DNA of 64,000 bases. It comes from Timema cristinae. Lineage: Eukaryota; Arthropoda; Insecta; Phasmatodea; Timematidae. The stretch lies in contig JBCFYV010000012.1 of NCBI GenBank assembly GCA_039000515.1, positions 34,834,562 through 34,898,561 of the forward strand, written 5' to 3'. The position numbers and the translations under genes are program-made. Under the pieces are notes generated by a model that saw nothing but the letters and a program-made list of their open reading frames with translations, did not search any database and was not told the DNA's origin. Of this stretch, positions 1 through 11,934 are shown piece by piece; the first letter of the stretch is position 1; each line of letters opens with the position of its first letter.

Positions 1-109
1 CACCAAGGCGTTAAATTCGCAACAAAATGGATTACTGGTGACGCGAAGATATAGCTTCAAATTCCGGTCGGATGTCTTAATGGTTATCTCTACCCCCTTA
101 GTATTATTT

Positions 110-405
110 CATTTATTTATTTGAAGTATTTAACGTGCGATTTCTAAACCGATATCAGCACACGAGAATTTCTATGAGCTTGAGCGAAAGGGCCTATCAA
201 TTTTGCCAGGAAAGGTACATACCTTCCATGTTTGATTTACAGTCCACAATCGACATGGGACCGACGGCTTTATTTTACCTACAAAATAAGTTGTGCTACG
301 GATTTTTATCGCTCAAGAAAAATTCGTCGACCCCAGCTGGGTTTGAACCCTCGAACATTGGATCCTAAGGCGAGTATTTATCCCAAGACGACCGAGGTCA
401 ACTAC
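110..405 (-). repeat. SINE family B copy
   Basis: The left part carries the family B signature 'aacgtgcgatttctaaacc' followed by 'atcagcacacgag'. The right end holds a reversed tRNA-like B box (gggtttgaaccc, about 340-351). The head is therefore on the right and the copy reads on the minus strand. Diverged copy. Confidence 0.55.
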
Positions 406-420
406 CTCATTAGTATCAAA

Positions 421-1527
421 TAATCAATCAATCAGTCAAATTAAAGTAATAAAAAAAATCTTGTTAGTAAATAGCTATAATAACAATAACTAACCAGCAG
501 TCAAAATACAACATGAAGGACAATACAGTAATATAGAATATTGAAAAGTCATAAGTTACAGAACCCTTGATACATTAAAAAATTATTAAAGCATGATAAA
601 ACAATAATTAGGCTCTTATTAAATAAAATATATAATGATTCCTTATAAATGTCAGTCTTATATTGTTTGAAAACGTTTTACAATTTTATATTTTGATATG
701 TGGCTGATGCTAGACAAATATTTCTGATTATTTTTTATTATATTTGGTAGTAAAACTAATTTAAAAATGAGATTTGAGAAGAAAATTCTAATGATTTAAG
801 GGAGTTAAGTTAATTTTGAAATTTTGTTTTAAATAATTGAATCAGTCATTTAAGAACCCATTTCAGTTGCTGGTTTGAATGACCAACTAACGTAACCTAT
901 ACAGCCTCGTAAATGCATCGCAGGAACAAGGGACTTGTTTTATTTTGTAAAGGAATTATGTAAAAGTAAGACCTGTTTCTAACTTTTTTGTTTTTTATTT
1001 ACTTCACTTTTTATCATTTGTGAAAATATGCTATAATTCACTATTTTTTACACAGCCTAAAACATGTATTAACGCAGCGTTTTGATTTTTTATAAAAGGA
1101 GTTATTACTTTTAAATTATTTAAGACCAATTTACTAAAAAAATATTTATAATCCAAAGCTTATTTATCGAGTAATTTGTTATCTACTTAAAGGCTTTAAC
1201 GCTAAAATCTCGCCTCTTGTAACTAGGGCTATCTCTGGACGGAACACTGAAATATAGAGGGGTGGTATAAAGAGTTGGTTAGGCTACTCCCTTCTGTTAC
1301 CTCACTCCGGCTGACACACAAGACATTCCCAAACCAGTCATCAATAAACAAAACAAACCCAAACCAAAGGATGTTTAATTCATTAATGAATTATCTCTTT
1401 TTCAATAAGCCAGATATTAATTATTGCTTATAATATATTTTACAAACCAAAGTCGACGTAAAACTGTACTACCATTCGCTTATATAAAGTATGGGTGCTA
1501 GGTATAGAAAAAAAATTAAGGATCGAT
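421..1527. other. AT-rich intronic stretch, no feature seen
   Basis: No coding exon, RNA gene or clear repeat is visible. It would lie inside or downstream of the TMEM117 gene on the minus strand. A motif 'agaggggtgg' near 1257 recurs near 19,999 and 32,196 and may mark an old repeat. Confidence 0.5.
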
Positions 1528-1790
1528 ACCCACTTCAGTGGTCGAATAGTCAAAGGTGTCACTCTCGTGTTTAATTGGCCTGCTGCTAATGGAGAAATAG
1601 GGGTTCGATTCCCAGTCATGTCTATTGAGGGTGGATTTTCCTAAATTATTTCCCACTCTCCTTCTATGTAAGTGGGGGTAGATTACCTCTAAGATTCTTC
1701 ATTTCTCATCCCTACCCCATTAGAGTAATTATCATCTATGCCTACAACCTGAACAGATAGTAAGACGTGGGGATAAAAAAATAAAATAAA
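1528..1790 (+). repeat. SINE family A copy
   Basis: Complete-looking copy. It has an A-box-like region near 1540, a B box 'ggttcgattcc' near 1599, the body motif of SINE A, and the tail 'agtaagacgtgg' followed by an A-rich end. Confidence 0.7.
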
Positions 1791-2107
1791 TTAGGGATTT
1801 AACTAACCATAATTAATATTATACCTAGTAAACCCTTGGTGCCAATTGAGCCCAGGTACAGAAAGTGAGCGATTAGTTCAAATAATCGTTCATACTTTGC
1901 GTGTACAAACCTTATCAATTTAGTAGTTTGCACATAATATTTAACCATGTTATAGATTTTATTTTTTTAAGAATCTAAGTGTTCCGTGTATCTGTTATTA
2001 GAACTAACTAGCTTGTGTGTCCGTTCTTCACACGGGGAATCCTAAGAAGCTTTATTTTTAATTATAATATAAAATTAACTAAAGATAACCGTATACAAAA
2101 GTTTATA

Positions 2108-2290
2108 TGGATGAGTGAGGTTGAATATAGAAGAAGTGTACCCGCATTTGCGTGGAAAATGTGTGGGAAGCCATTTGAGAAAAACCACTCTTAGTACACT
2201 CAACTGGGATCAAAACACGAACTCCCGGTCATCGTCAGACCAGTCTATTGCATAAGTGATGCCTTAGAACGTACAGCCACTGAAGCGGGT
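2108..2290 (-). repeat. SINE family A copy, reversed
   Basis: Reads 'acccgcatttgcgtgg' (reverse body), then a reversed head ending 'gccttagaacgtacagccactgaagcgggt' split across 2262-2290. It lacks the 3' tail. Confidence 0.65.
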
Positions 2291-2443
2291 GAAAATTATA
2301 TTAAGTTAAGAAATGATTTCACTTATTTGTAATGTATTATATACAGGGTGGCTTGGACTGGTAGTAAGAGTAGTCCACTTACACACACAAGCTTTAATGT
2401 TAAACGTACTGAAAAAAACGCGCAAATATATTATGTTGGACAA

Positions 2444-2644
2444 GCTTCGGTGATTGCATGGTCTAAGGCGCTATTCTTGCAGAAAATTAGACTGCCAATG
2501 ATGGAAGATCGAGGTTCGAATCTCGGTTCGGGTGCACTGAGGGTGGTTTTTCAAAATGGTTTTTTACTCTTCCTCCACGCAGATGCGTGTACACTTCCTC
2601 TAAATATTACCTTAACTGAACGGGTACTAATACGCGGTGATAAT
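2444..2644 (+). repeat. SINE family A copy
   Basis: Head 'cttcggtgattgcatggtct' with A box, B box 'ggttcgaatctcgg' near 2514, and a body with 'cctccacgcagatgcg'. It is truncated before the usual tail and lies about 80 bp beyond the 3' side of the TMEM117 exon at 2725-2861. Confidence 0.75.
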
Positions 2645-2724
2645 ATACATATATATTGGGGGTGGGGGGAAGTTGCTGTTAAGAGAGCAGAATGTTGTAC
2701 CTGGCACTGTGTTATTGATGTTAC

Positions 2725-2861
2725 CTGGCGCTAGTGACGGCCATCTTGCTGTCGATCTTGTAGTGGTAGTTGTCATACCACATCACCAGGAGCAGGTTGT
2801 AAGCATGGGAGAACACGTACAGGGACACTATGACGGTCAGGAACATGGTCATCCACGAGCC
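2725..2861 (-). CDS. TMEM117: TMEM117 orthologue, internal exon (third found)
   Basis: Internal coding exon of 137 nt. On the minus strand it starts after an acceptor (CCGCAG, 2862-2867) and ends at a donor (AG|GTAACA, GT at 2724-2723). It encodes 45 residues plus two bases, beginning GSWMTMF and containing VFSHAYN. This matches the vertebrate TMEM117 segment GSWMTMF...IFSHIYN, as recalled from the family. It is a hydrophobic membrane-spanning segment followed by a short polar loop ending KMAVTSA. The phase-0 start fits the end of the exon at 23,714. TMEM117 is a multi-pass membrane protein linked in mammals to the plasma membrane and ER-stress-related cell death; its molecular role is unclear. 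Remaining exons should lie to the left, outside the window. The exon is GC-rich against an AT-rich intron, as in the other two exons. Confidence 0.88.
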
Positions 2862-2935
2862 CTGCGGTAACAAACATTGGACTGAGCCTCTTTGTGCTCG
2901 CGTCATTCTGTCGCTATTTATATATTAAAAGCGTA

Positions 2936-3119
2936 TTGATGGGGATGTCGAAGTCCGAGTCCTGAGTGGGTGTTCAAAGTGGGTTTTTCCTGAATGGGTT
3001 CCCGTACTCCACAAATGCGGGTACCTTCCTAATCCTACTCTATATTGTAGAAGTGCGGATAACCCGGACGGGTAGTAAGACGTGGAGTATGAATCAAAAT
3101 AATAATAATTAATAATAGT
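2936..3119 (+). repeat. SINE family A copy, 5' truncated
   Basis: It begins within the tRNA-like head near the B box and ends with 'cccggacgggtagtaagacg' and an AAT-rich tail. Its 5' truncation is typical of target-primed reverse transcription. Confidence 0.65.
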
Positions 3120-3190
3120 ACTTACTCCTTGATTTTGTCGTTGTTGGCTTCTCACTACTCTTCCCAAGTTATTCACATTTAACTACATTT

Positions 3191-3362
3191 TTGGATAGGC
3201 GTGAAAAATGTATGGTTTAACCTCATTTCCGCTTAGAAAGAGTGGTAAGCCCTTTATGATAAACATCCTTAGATCACCCAACCAGGATTTGAACTTCTAA
3301 CTCCGGTCACCTGCAAACCAGTCTAATTTAAAAGTGACTTTAGTTCATGCAACCCCGATGGG
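3191..3362 (-). repeat. SINE family A copy, reversed and diverged
   Basis: The reversed B box 'aggatttgaactt' is near 3284 and a reversed head ends near 3362. The tail is missing. Confidence 0.5.
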
Positions 3363-4247
3363 AGTTTTTATTGTGCTACTGTTTTAAAATATTCCAGTCT
3401 TTGAATACTTTTAATACTAATAATTGCATGTTTCTCATTTTTACAGTTCACCCTTTGAGCAGCCATGTGGGATCCTTGTTTTAAATTCTTATGTCAGGTT
3501 TAGGTTAGTGAACCCTTAGAGAGATTTAATAACAATACTCTTAAAATTAAAAATTGATTCAAACACTAAATTAATTAATCTAACTATATTTTTGTGTGCA
3601 ATCCTTGTGGACTCATAACTGTATCCATATTCTAGCGGAACCCTAGGAGACATACGTGTCACGGAACCCCCTTTAGAAAAAAATGTCTCTTAAATATTAA
3701 TATAATAACATATATTTTAGTATAATATATTTGATATAATTATATATTTAATAGAATATTTAATTTAAAATTTTATATATATATATCAGTCATGGTTTAG
3801 TGAACAATTTTGGTGACAATCGGCGTGGCGGTTTGCTGTCATGCGTTGGATTCGATTCAAGTCACGCGACTCCTGGTAAGTTGGTGACCCACCCAGAGGC
3901 AACGTATTGCGCACAACCTATACTCAACCACTCGTCTTTCATAGTAAATATTTTTATATGTTTATTTATTGTAATACGAGTGTTTAACGTGCACCTCTTA
4001 AACAATTGTATAATATAAGAACACAACTTTGCTGTTATTTCACACTGAGGAAAGAATAGCCTACACCTCAATTTAACTAATGAGTCTGTTTTTTGTCAAG
4101 CTATGAATCGAATCAAGGTCAAGCTTAGTAGACAGAGGCGACATTGACTGAGAAGGAGTCAGACGTATTTTTGTAACTATACTCACTTCGAGCTGAGAAA
4201 TATCTTGCATTCTATTAAAAAATAACCACACTAGTCCATACAGCCCT
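3363..4247. other. Intronic AT-rich stretch
   Basis: Contains an AT run (about 3695-3787) and, near 3790-3880, a weak Glu-tRNA-like pair of boxes ('catggtttagtg' and 'ggattcgattc') that may be an eroded SINE D. No gene seen. Confidence 0.4.
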
Positions 4248-4400
4248 TTCCAGTGCTCACGTAGTCCAAGGGGTCAGTTCCGCAACAGTCTTGTTTTCCA
4301 GTCACGCAAAGGCTGAGGTTCGAATCTCAGGTGGGTGCACTTGGAGTGGTTTTCCATCCCCTCTTAAAGATATTTCAGGTACACTTTCACTCTACCAATT
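4248..4400 (+). repeat. SINE family A copy, diverged
   Basis: B box 'ggttcgaatctcagg' near 4318 is followed by the body 'gtgcacttggagtggttttcc'-like segment. The tail is not recognisable. Confidence 0.5.
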
Positions 4401-4477
4401 CTTACCTTTAGAATAAGTAGTAAATATTTTTAAGGAATCACTTCTAACACTAATATTACTGACAACTCAATCATTAA

Positions 4478-4586
4478 AGTTTAGGGATGGGAGGGTAGTT
4501 TAAAGTCAGTGCATCTGGCGAGATTCGAATCTCAACCTTCCTGTTACAAACAATCCAGTTATTGTGAAACTGATGCCTTTAGAGCA
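4478..4586 (-). repeat. SINE family A fragment, reversed
   Basis: Reversed B box 'gagattcgaatctcaacc' near 4519, then the head. Body and tail are absent. Confidence 0.45.
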
Positions 4587-5834
4587 AAGGTTACCAACTC
4601 ATGACACGCGTGCTACGAGTGGCATGTGAAGGAAGTATAAGTGGAACATCTAATATTACACCTAATCACCTTAGATGAAATGTAATAAAAATAAAACATT
4701 ATTAAATTAGCAAAATAAATGGCCTAGTTAGGACAAATTGAAACTCAAACTGCTGTTCCAACGTAAATAATCTCACGCAAAAAAAAAGAAAGTTAATCAC
4801 TTGCTTTAGAGCGTGCAAACACCGATGTCGGTAATATTTATGTAAATTAAGCTAATCATGAATGTATCGACGCTACTCTGACAGAATTACTGATAACACC
4901 CTGGGATTTGGACAAGCGAGAAAGTTGACGTAGAAGATTTTTTAATCTGAGAACGATGACTATTTAGGTCGTTAATAGCCCGGGTATTGAACGTGCTAGT
5001 GACAATCGTATCGAAAAACAACTGTGAAGAGCACCTTGCAGGTGTGTGTACATTTTATTCACGCTGGGGTGGTTTTTACCATGTATTTTTAAAATTGTGG
5101 TTTTCCTATCTATTTTTTCTCACGAAATGTGAGTTTATTTAAGTTAGCAACTCTCCTAATCCACATTTCATGACGAGCCTTGAGGGAAAATATATTAACT
5201 AGTAAATAAATAACTTAAAATGTGTGTATTATAGTGACAAAGTGTAAAACGAACATTATAAAATAGACTAATAGCCCACTCCCCGTTTATAACGGGGCTC
5301 AATAGTGATTATCTATCCACTAAAAACAGTACTATTCTAATATTAGACTATTGATTCCCGATAAAAACTTTAACCGCAAACACAAGCAGGTTGCAGGTAA
5401 AGTGACTGATTAAATAAATAAAGTTTAATAAACACTGTATTTACGTACTGTACAAACACAATTTTCAAAAATTCTTTCATTTTCACGTAAAATAATACAG
5501 TAAGTCACTATAAATTGACAAATTTATTTAATCACTTCTATAAAAAAAACTCAGTAATTTTATGTCGTTTTAATGGGAGCATATTTTTTTGAAGTTAATA
5601 TTTTTTGGCTCAACATTCCACTGCCTTTAACCATTTAATAAGTTTCTAAGCCAGGGGCTATTAACCTTTTTACGATTACAATAGATCCCAATAGATTGCT
5701 CAACATGTTCTCATCCCCCTTTCACCAGACTGTAAAATCATAATAGTCATAATCATCACCACCAGTCCTATTAGATACCGGTATTACTTCAAAATATGTC
5801 AATTTCTTGGTTTTACTTTACATAAAGATAGCTA
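4587..5834. other. Intronic stretch without recognised gene
   Basis: AT-rich. 'caaaggttaccaactcatga' near 4587 resembles the end of a hAT-type element (CAGTGGTTCCCAAC-like), but no matching opposite end was identified. Confidence 0.35.
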
Positions 5835-6048
5835 CAGTAGCCCCGTGGCTTCTTTGGTGCTGACCGACAGTTCACAGCTCACTTCTGACAGTCAACATTT
5901 AGTTACATACCTAAATTTTGACCGTCAAAAGTGACAGATGCTAAAAACATGTTTTTGCAGATCATCTGGTTCGGCGTAGGAATACATAATTTGGTCTGGT
6001 AACTTTTTAAAGCTGTCAGTCAGTACCATAGAAGCCATGGGGCTACTC
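5835..6048. mobile_element. MITE, about 214 bp with 35-bp inverted ends
   Basis: The left end starts CAGTAGCCCCGTGGCTTC and the right end is its inverse, with GAAGCCATGGGGCTACT. The arms match over about 35 bp with a few mismatches. TA lies on both sides (5833-5834 and 6049-6050), which fits a Tc1/mariner-type target duplication, and the CAGT start also fits that group. No coding capacity. A relative lies near 34,190-34,300. Confidence 0.7.
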
Positions 6049-7940
6049 TAGGAACAAAACAGCTGAAATAAAATCATGACGATTGTATCATGTCTACTTA
6101 TATAAAAATGGCACAAGCTAGTACCATACCCTCAGTATTTGTATCCCACACCCCCGGTCACGAATACCTGCTCTAAGTCTTGCACTGCCTCCTGATCTGT
6201 CCGAACCTCGAATAGCAGCTCTTCTAATTCGATTTCTACATCTCAGAGTTCCATCAATAAACACGAGGATAATGAAAGACCCATGGTATATCAAACGGCG
6301 TTATAACAATGGGGAGGTGTAGCAAAATAAATTAAGTTTTATTTCAGTGCCCTTTGTTCACCCTGTTTCGTTTATCTTGCTTGGTTGTATGGATATGCCA
6401 TAGAATAATCAGTAAAAGTGTTAACGGAGTTTACATCAAACAAGCTCTTAATGCATGATGTGGCTAGTTCGAGTGTAGTTTGTTTTGGCTCAATGGTACG
6501 GTTTGAGGAGAGAGTCAGCGTGTTCGAAATAGACCCCCTCAAACCCCCCAGCAATAGTCCATGTGCCAGACCATTTCGTGGTATAATTTGGGAGGACCAG
6601 ACGAAACTTCTACTGCTCATTCAGTAGGTCATGTAGAGTACAAAAAACCATGTTAGCCATCTCGGAAAGGTATCAATCAAATATGGCGGCCATTCAAAAT
6701 GGCGGTGGACGTTGATTTTTGAATACCCCATATCTTGGGTTCAGGTCATCCGATTTTAGCCATTAAAAGAAAATTATTAAAGATTCTTTAATATTCTTTA
6801 CTTTTTTTCTTAGTAAAATTGTCGCTAAACCAATAAATCGCTTTGAAATTCAAATAAAATAAAAATTGTATCTGTATAGACTTATTGAAATAGTTTTTTT
6901 TTATGAAATAACGGCCTCATTTAAAGAAAATCAGTTTATTAGATGAAACAGGGAGTAAATTGTAACCTTTCATTTAAAAAAAAGAACAGTCATATCTGAT
7001 CATTTGAATGCAATATATGACTTAATTACCGTCAGGAAGATACACCTATGAAGATTCCAAGCAGGGCAATCAGGTAACTATTAATTTTGTTTATAGGCTA
7101 CCAATATTTATTTTTCTCTAGGTTCAACTATATTTGTTTAGTAGAATATCAGTTTGCGTGTATTTGGTTTTGTTTAAGGTATATTAAAGTGTGCATTAAC
7201 TAATCAAAATGGCGGAAGTTAGTAAAAAACCCAAACTCCAACCATTGAAATGCACTATATTAGCTTCAATTATATCAACAGACGATCTAGTAAACTTAAA
7301 AAAATAAGTCATTGACCACATTATATAACGCTTCACACATTAGAAAATTTCAGCTGATATTGAAATTTCAAGCCACCCTAACTAGCAAAGAAATTACATC
7401 TATATATTACTATAGGGATTGTAGAGTTGGGTTTACACATAATAAAACATTCAACAATATTTCATGTGATCCCTCTGCTATGATCAGACTATGATGACTC
7501 TGTTTGCTGAATGTTCTAAAAAAACTCTTCCTTTACAAAAAAAAAAAAATGTAAAGAAGATAGCCGAGAATACCACCCAATATGCATATTTTGTTATAAA
7601 GTGGGAAAATATAATAAGCGGTCAAAAGTCAGGAAAAGTTAATTCAAGGTGTGTAGATCTTTGAGCCGATCGGATTCTCAGAAGTAAAGCCATTCAATTA
7701 ATGGACGGAAAAATAATGGCTCTCACCATGGGAAATATTGTAGCAGCCTAGGCCCACTACCATAAAATTTTTATAAGGTTTATACCAGGGACAAGCCAAA
7801 AATAAAGCATATAAACCTGGATCCTTATTTATGACAATCTTTACCATTTTATACAATAAGACTTATTTGAAACACGTTTTGTGACTCAAGGAGAACTTCT
7901 TATTAAAATGAAATCTTACTCAGCCAAAAATGGATTAGAA

Positions 7941-8062
7941 GAACTTACGGAATATACTAAAAAGAGCTTGCGCCACCATCCAGAACTTACGGAATATACT
8001 AAAAAGAACTTGCGCTACCACCAAAACTTACGGAATCTACTAATAATAACTTACGCTACCCC
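7941..8062 (+). repeat. 42-bp tandem repeat, three units
   Basis: 'gaacttacggaatatacta' recurs at 7941, 7983 and about 8025. The first two units keep the frame (ELTEYTKKxLRxH peptide). The third is diverged. It lies inside the broken transposon gene. Confidence 0.75.
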
Positions 8063-10384
8063 CTTGAAACCAAGCTAGCATCATTTTGCATTTTATTAAT
8101 GTAGACAACAAGTTTATATAGCTTCGGCAAACTCTAGATTTGAAAACTGGCAACTGACTTCATAAAAGTGAAAAATAAAGCGGAGAACTACCAACGGTAA
8201 TTATATGTTGATGTAACAGATCCAATTAGCAGCAGAGGATCTCAGGAAATCAGTACGAGAATCTATCATCCCACATAAGCAGGAATGGCCACCGAATCTT
8301 GAATTATTGACTATTAATGATCAAGAGGGCCTGGCATTTTGAAAAAGTTATTAGCCAAAATAATTGGTAATACCTCATTACGTCAAGTTTTGATATGGTT
8401 TATCACACAAGATATTTTATACGGAATATATCATGGAAGGTTCATAGCTCCCAATCACTTACTCCTTTCATTAGCTGTTGAGACTCTTACTGGGAACATA
8501 GAAGTGTTCAAGATGTTAAATCGACTTGGACCTGGTTGTAGTGTTACCAAGTTTCTTGAAGTTTACACAGCTTGGTGTAATGATAAGCAAGAAAACACAT
8601 ATCAATACCTTTTCCTCTTCCCAATGATACCCATTTCAGAGTTCCTAAAGTACTTGCTTTTGTCAAATGATAGATAGAAGGGAGGAGACGCTTAGTGGGG
8701 CAGGTACAATCACCAAGTGAATGGAATAATAATTCAGCCAAGGACTCTTTATTGCAAACCAAACATGAAAAGTTACTGAAATTGCTAACAAAAACACGAA
8801 AAAAGTAAAGAAGTTTCCTTTTCCAATAAAAGAGTAAAATATTCATACCTCAGGGTGTACCGACTCATTTTTCAAAGCAAAAATGTTCAATTTCATATGG
8901 GTATTAACGAGGTGGTCCGATTTATTTTCACAATCAAATGGCAAATTCCTGGACTGGCATTAACATTATGATAAGAGACCATCAAATTGTTACACCAGAC
9001 ACACTAAACTACTTGCCGACGACTAATGCTCCATCTACAAAGATTTCAACTGAGTTTAAATTTAAAAAAATAAGTGAAAGTGTTCGAGCACATCTTGATT
9101 TGGACTAAATTGTTGCATTGTTAAAACAAGCAGGGTTTTTCAAGATCATAGGAATGGCAAATCTTTCCAACGATGGGGAACTTTCACATTATATGCAACT
9201 TATTATCAATTGGAAGATTGTTTGGTAATAGTGGATTAAAGGATTTAGCTATTGAATCTGGTGTCATAGCTGAGGAATCTGTTAACAAAATGTTGGAAGG
9301 AAAACAATATAACCGTGCAATTCGATTTCACAAGCTGATGTATGAAACATATTTGAGGGTAATTTGGTTTGGGTTCCTTGAATATAATTATGGGAATGAC
9401 TTAGATTTTGAACAAATCTCCTCATTGAAGTGAAGCTACGTCTAAATACTTTCCATAAAACCCATAAAATTACGTGAGATAGCGCCAATTGTCCCAGAGA
9501 TTTTGAATACTTCAGCAAATACTTTAACATCCTTAGATCTGAAAATTGGAGAATTTGTTTTTTTTTTTTATGACTTATGTAGATGTGGTCGAAATATTAC
9601 AAGGATTTCTCAGAGCTAACAGAGAAGGTGATTGGTACTTGTACATACGCTGCATAGAAAAGATTACCCCTAGGTTCTTTTCATTGGATAGAGTAAACTA
9701 TACCAGATACCTTTACTATTATCCCGTTGAGCTGACTAAAATGCGGGAGAGAGGCCCTTTTGCCTACACGCATTTTTGGGAGGTGGGTTTTCTGTTCAGC
9801 TATGGGATCAGAACCCTTTCACCAGGATTCCAGGTGATCAGGCAATCAAAGAGACTGGTAACAAAGATATCCCAACACCTGGAGGTACACGTGGCTTCAG
9901 CTTTAACAGAGGTGCTGTGTCACTGCATTATATAAATGCAGAAAATAGAGCATTAGCATTGAGACACCTTTGTGGCATATTATCTTTAAGAGAAGAAAAA
10001 CAATCTCATCGCGATCTCCAGACTCCTCGAATAGTGAAGGATGAAAAGGATGTTTCTTCTCTCATTCAGTTTCTTCAAAGTGAATGGAGAAATCCATTGA
10101 CTTGAGCTCCTCAAATATTTTAATTTGTCAAGTGGTATATGAGTACCTGAGGACATAAGAAGTGATTTGTTGAAAGCAAATAAAAAGGCCAAACTGCATC
10201 TTTTGAGTTTAAGAGTCGTCTTGAAAAAGGACAAGGCTTTTATAAACCCATAAAAAAAGCCCGTTTTATTTGAAAAAAAGGGTGGTCTAAAAAATTAGTG
10301 AAGACTAAGATTTCTAGCAAACAAATAATTTTTCAATGGGACAGATATTTTCAGCTTTAATTTTTTTTAACTTGTTCAAATCAG

Positions 10385-10556
10385 ATAACAAAAACTGGAA
10401 ATAAGTGGCAATCAAAAATCAACGTCCACCGTCATTTTGAATGGATACATATTTTATTGCTACTTTTCTGAGATGGCCAACATGGTTTTTTGTACTCTAC
10501 ATGACCCACTAAATGAGCGGTAGAATTATACCACAAAATTGTCTGGTACATTGACT
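10385..10556 (-). repeat. Internal extra copy of the transposon end
   Basis: Reads the same as the right arm of the enclosing element: 'aaaaatcaacgtccaccg', 'gagatggccaacatgg', 'gacccactaaatgagcgg', ending 'gtacattgacta'. It interrupts the coding remnant between the middle and the Cys-rich tail. Confidence 0.65.
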
Positions 10557-11622
10557 ATACAACCTTGCCAGGATACATTGCAGCAACATACAAAACAAGC
10601 GACTACCAATCAGGATTTTGGATTAGAAGTTTCAAAAACACACCAAACGTTCCAGACCCTGATGGTTATGGATGGGGAATGATGAAGAAGGAAATTTAAA
10701 AGTTGAATGGATGACAGGACTTCCTACGCCAGAAACGGTTCTTAATAAACTTCTATGCAATTGTTTTACAAAGAAATACCCACTTATAAGTTGCACTTGC
10801 TTACAGAACCAATCAAATTGTAGATAGAGTTGTAGGTGCAAGGGGTGTGAAGGCCCGAACCCAACGTACTCAAGCAATCAAGCAGAAGAAAAATAAGACT
10901 ATAGCTTTGATGAATACGAAAGTGATTTCAGTGTAAATGAGTAGATTATAACATAATTTAAAAAAAATTATATGTAAAGGAAACTTATAGTATATTGAGC
11001 AATGAATCTTGTCAAATAACGAACATAATTTAATTGATGATAATATGTTTTGTTAATAGTTTATACTTAGTTAAAATAAAGTGAAAGTTTCAATTTATTA
11101 TTCAATTATGTTGAAATATATAATCATAAATAAATCCTAAAAGAAGTTTAATAAATCAAAACAAAAACATCCACGTTGATGCTGCAAATACAAATAGACA
11201 CATTTACAATGTCACTGTACTTAATTGGCTATATCTCATTCACGGATTATCAAATTTGGATTTATTTTAAAAGTGAAGCTAACATTTTGGTTAAGACTGT
11301 TATTAAAAGCTTTTTTTAAAAAAAACATAGCAACTTTCCATCTAAATGCTAATAAATAATCCGCATACACTTCAAAATTTACTTCTTGTAATAATTAACA
11401 AAAAACCGTTTGGTTTAGAGCAATGTAATAAGGAACCAAAGTAAAGAAAATTAAAGAAGCTTTAATAATTTGTTTTAATTGTTCAAATAGGATAAACTGA
11501 ACCCGAGATAAGTGGAATACAAAAATCAACATCCACCGCCATTTTGAATGGCCGCCATATTTGATTGATACCTTTCTGAGATGGCTATCATGGTTTTTTG
11601 TGTTCTAAGTGACCCACTAAAT

Positions 11623-11845
11623 TATTATTATTATTATTATTATTATTTAGCACCGCATCTTACTACCCGTTAGGGTTATACGCTTAAGTACTAATTACAC
11701 TAATGGATTAGGAATTGGGAAAGTTGTATTAAAGGAATTGAACCCGCATTTGCGTGGAGGGAGAGTGGAAAACCATTTAGGAAAAACCACCCTCAGTTCA
11801 CCCGACCGAGATTCGAACCTCAATCTCCCCGTCCTCAGCAGTCGG
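11623..11845 (-). repeat. SINE family A copy with 14-bp target duplication
   Basis: Starts as an (ATT)n run, the reverse of the tail, and ends inside the tRNA-like head, so the A-box end is missing. GTGACCCACTAAAT flanks it at 11,609-11,622 and 11,846-11,859, an exact duplication. It is inserted in the right arm of the 6.55-11.93 kb transposon and is therefore younger than it. Confidence 0.85.
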
Positions 11846-11934
11846 GTGACCCACTAAATGAACGGTAGAAGTTTCATCTGGTCCCCCTAAATTATTCTGA
11901 AATGCATTTTTTTTTGTGTCTGGCACATGGACTA

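Larger units (their letters stand above)
7560..10950 (+). pseudogene. Broken transposon protein (DQAIEQT/NRGAV family)
   Basis: Plus-strand coding remnants in shifting frames resemble a large uncharacterised protein family common in cnidarians and other invertebrates. In order: a Cys-containing start near 7580 (ICIFCYK); a block near 8339-8640 with LETLTGNIEVFKMLNRLGPG-like residues (here VETLTGNIEVFKMLNR); 9173-9433 with LAIESGVIAEESVN and LEGKQYNRAIRFHKL; 9546-9780 with FLRANREGDWYLYI and FFSLDRVNYTRYL; 9776-10,100 with NPF...GDQAIKET and GFSFNRGAV; and a Cys-rich tail near 10,700-10,850 with WMTGLPTPETVLNKLLCNC. Family members are usually single long proteins. Here at least five frameshifts or stops, and an inserted end-repeat at 10,385-10,556, break it. 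The role is inferred as transposition-related because the gene sits between long inverted repeats. It is clearly non-functional. Confidence 0.7.
6555..11934 (+). mobile_element. Degenerate DNA transposon with long inverted ends
   Basis: The left arm (6555 to about 6845) begins TAGTCCATGTGCCAGAC and contains 'atggcggccattcaaaatgg'. The right arm (about 11,440-11,934, interrupted by a SINE) is its inverse, ending GTCTGGCACATGGACTA. The arms are about 250-290 bp. The interior holds a broken plus-strand gene. A CAA trinucleotide flanks both ends and could be the target duplication, but this is weak. The protein family is one I recognise from many animal genomes without being able to name its transposon superfamily. 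Confidence 0.7.

Noticed and set aside
7941..8062. CRISPR-like repeats
   Set aside because: Units are contiguous without spacers and lie in a eukaryotic transposon gene.
8544..8846. 100-codon minus-strand frame
   Set aside because: Antisense to a recognised block of the transposon protein (VETLTGNIEVFKMLNR).
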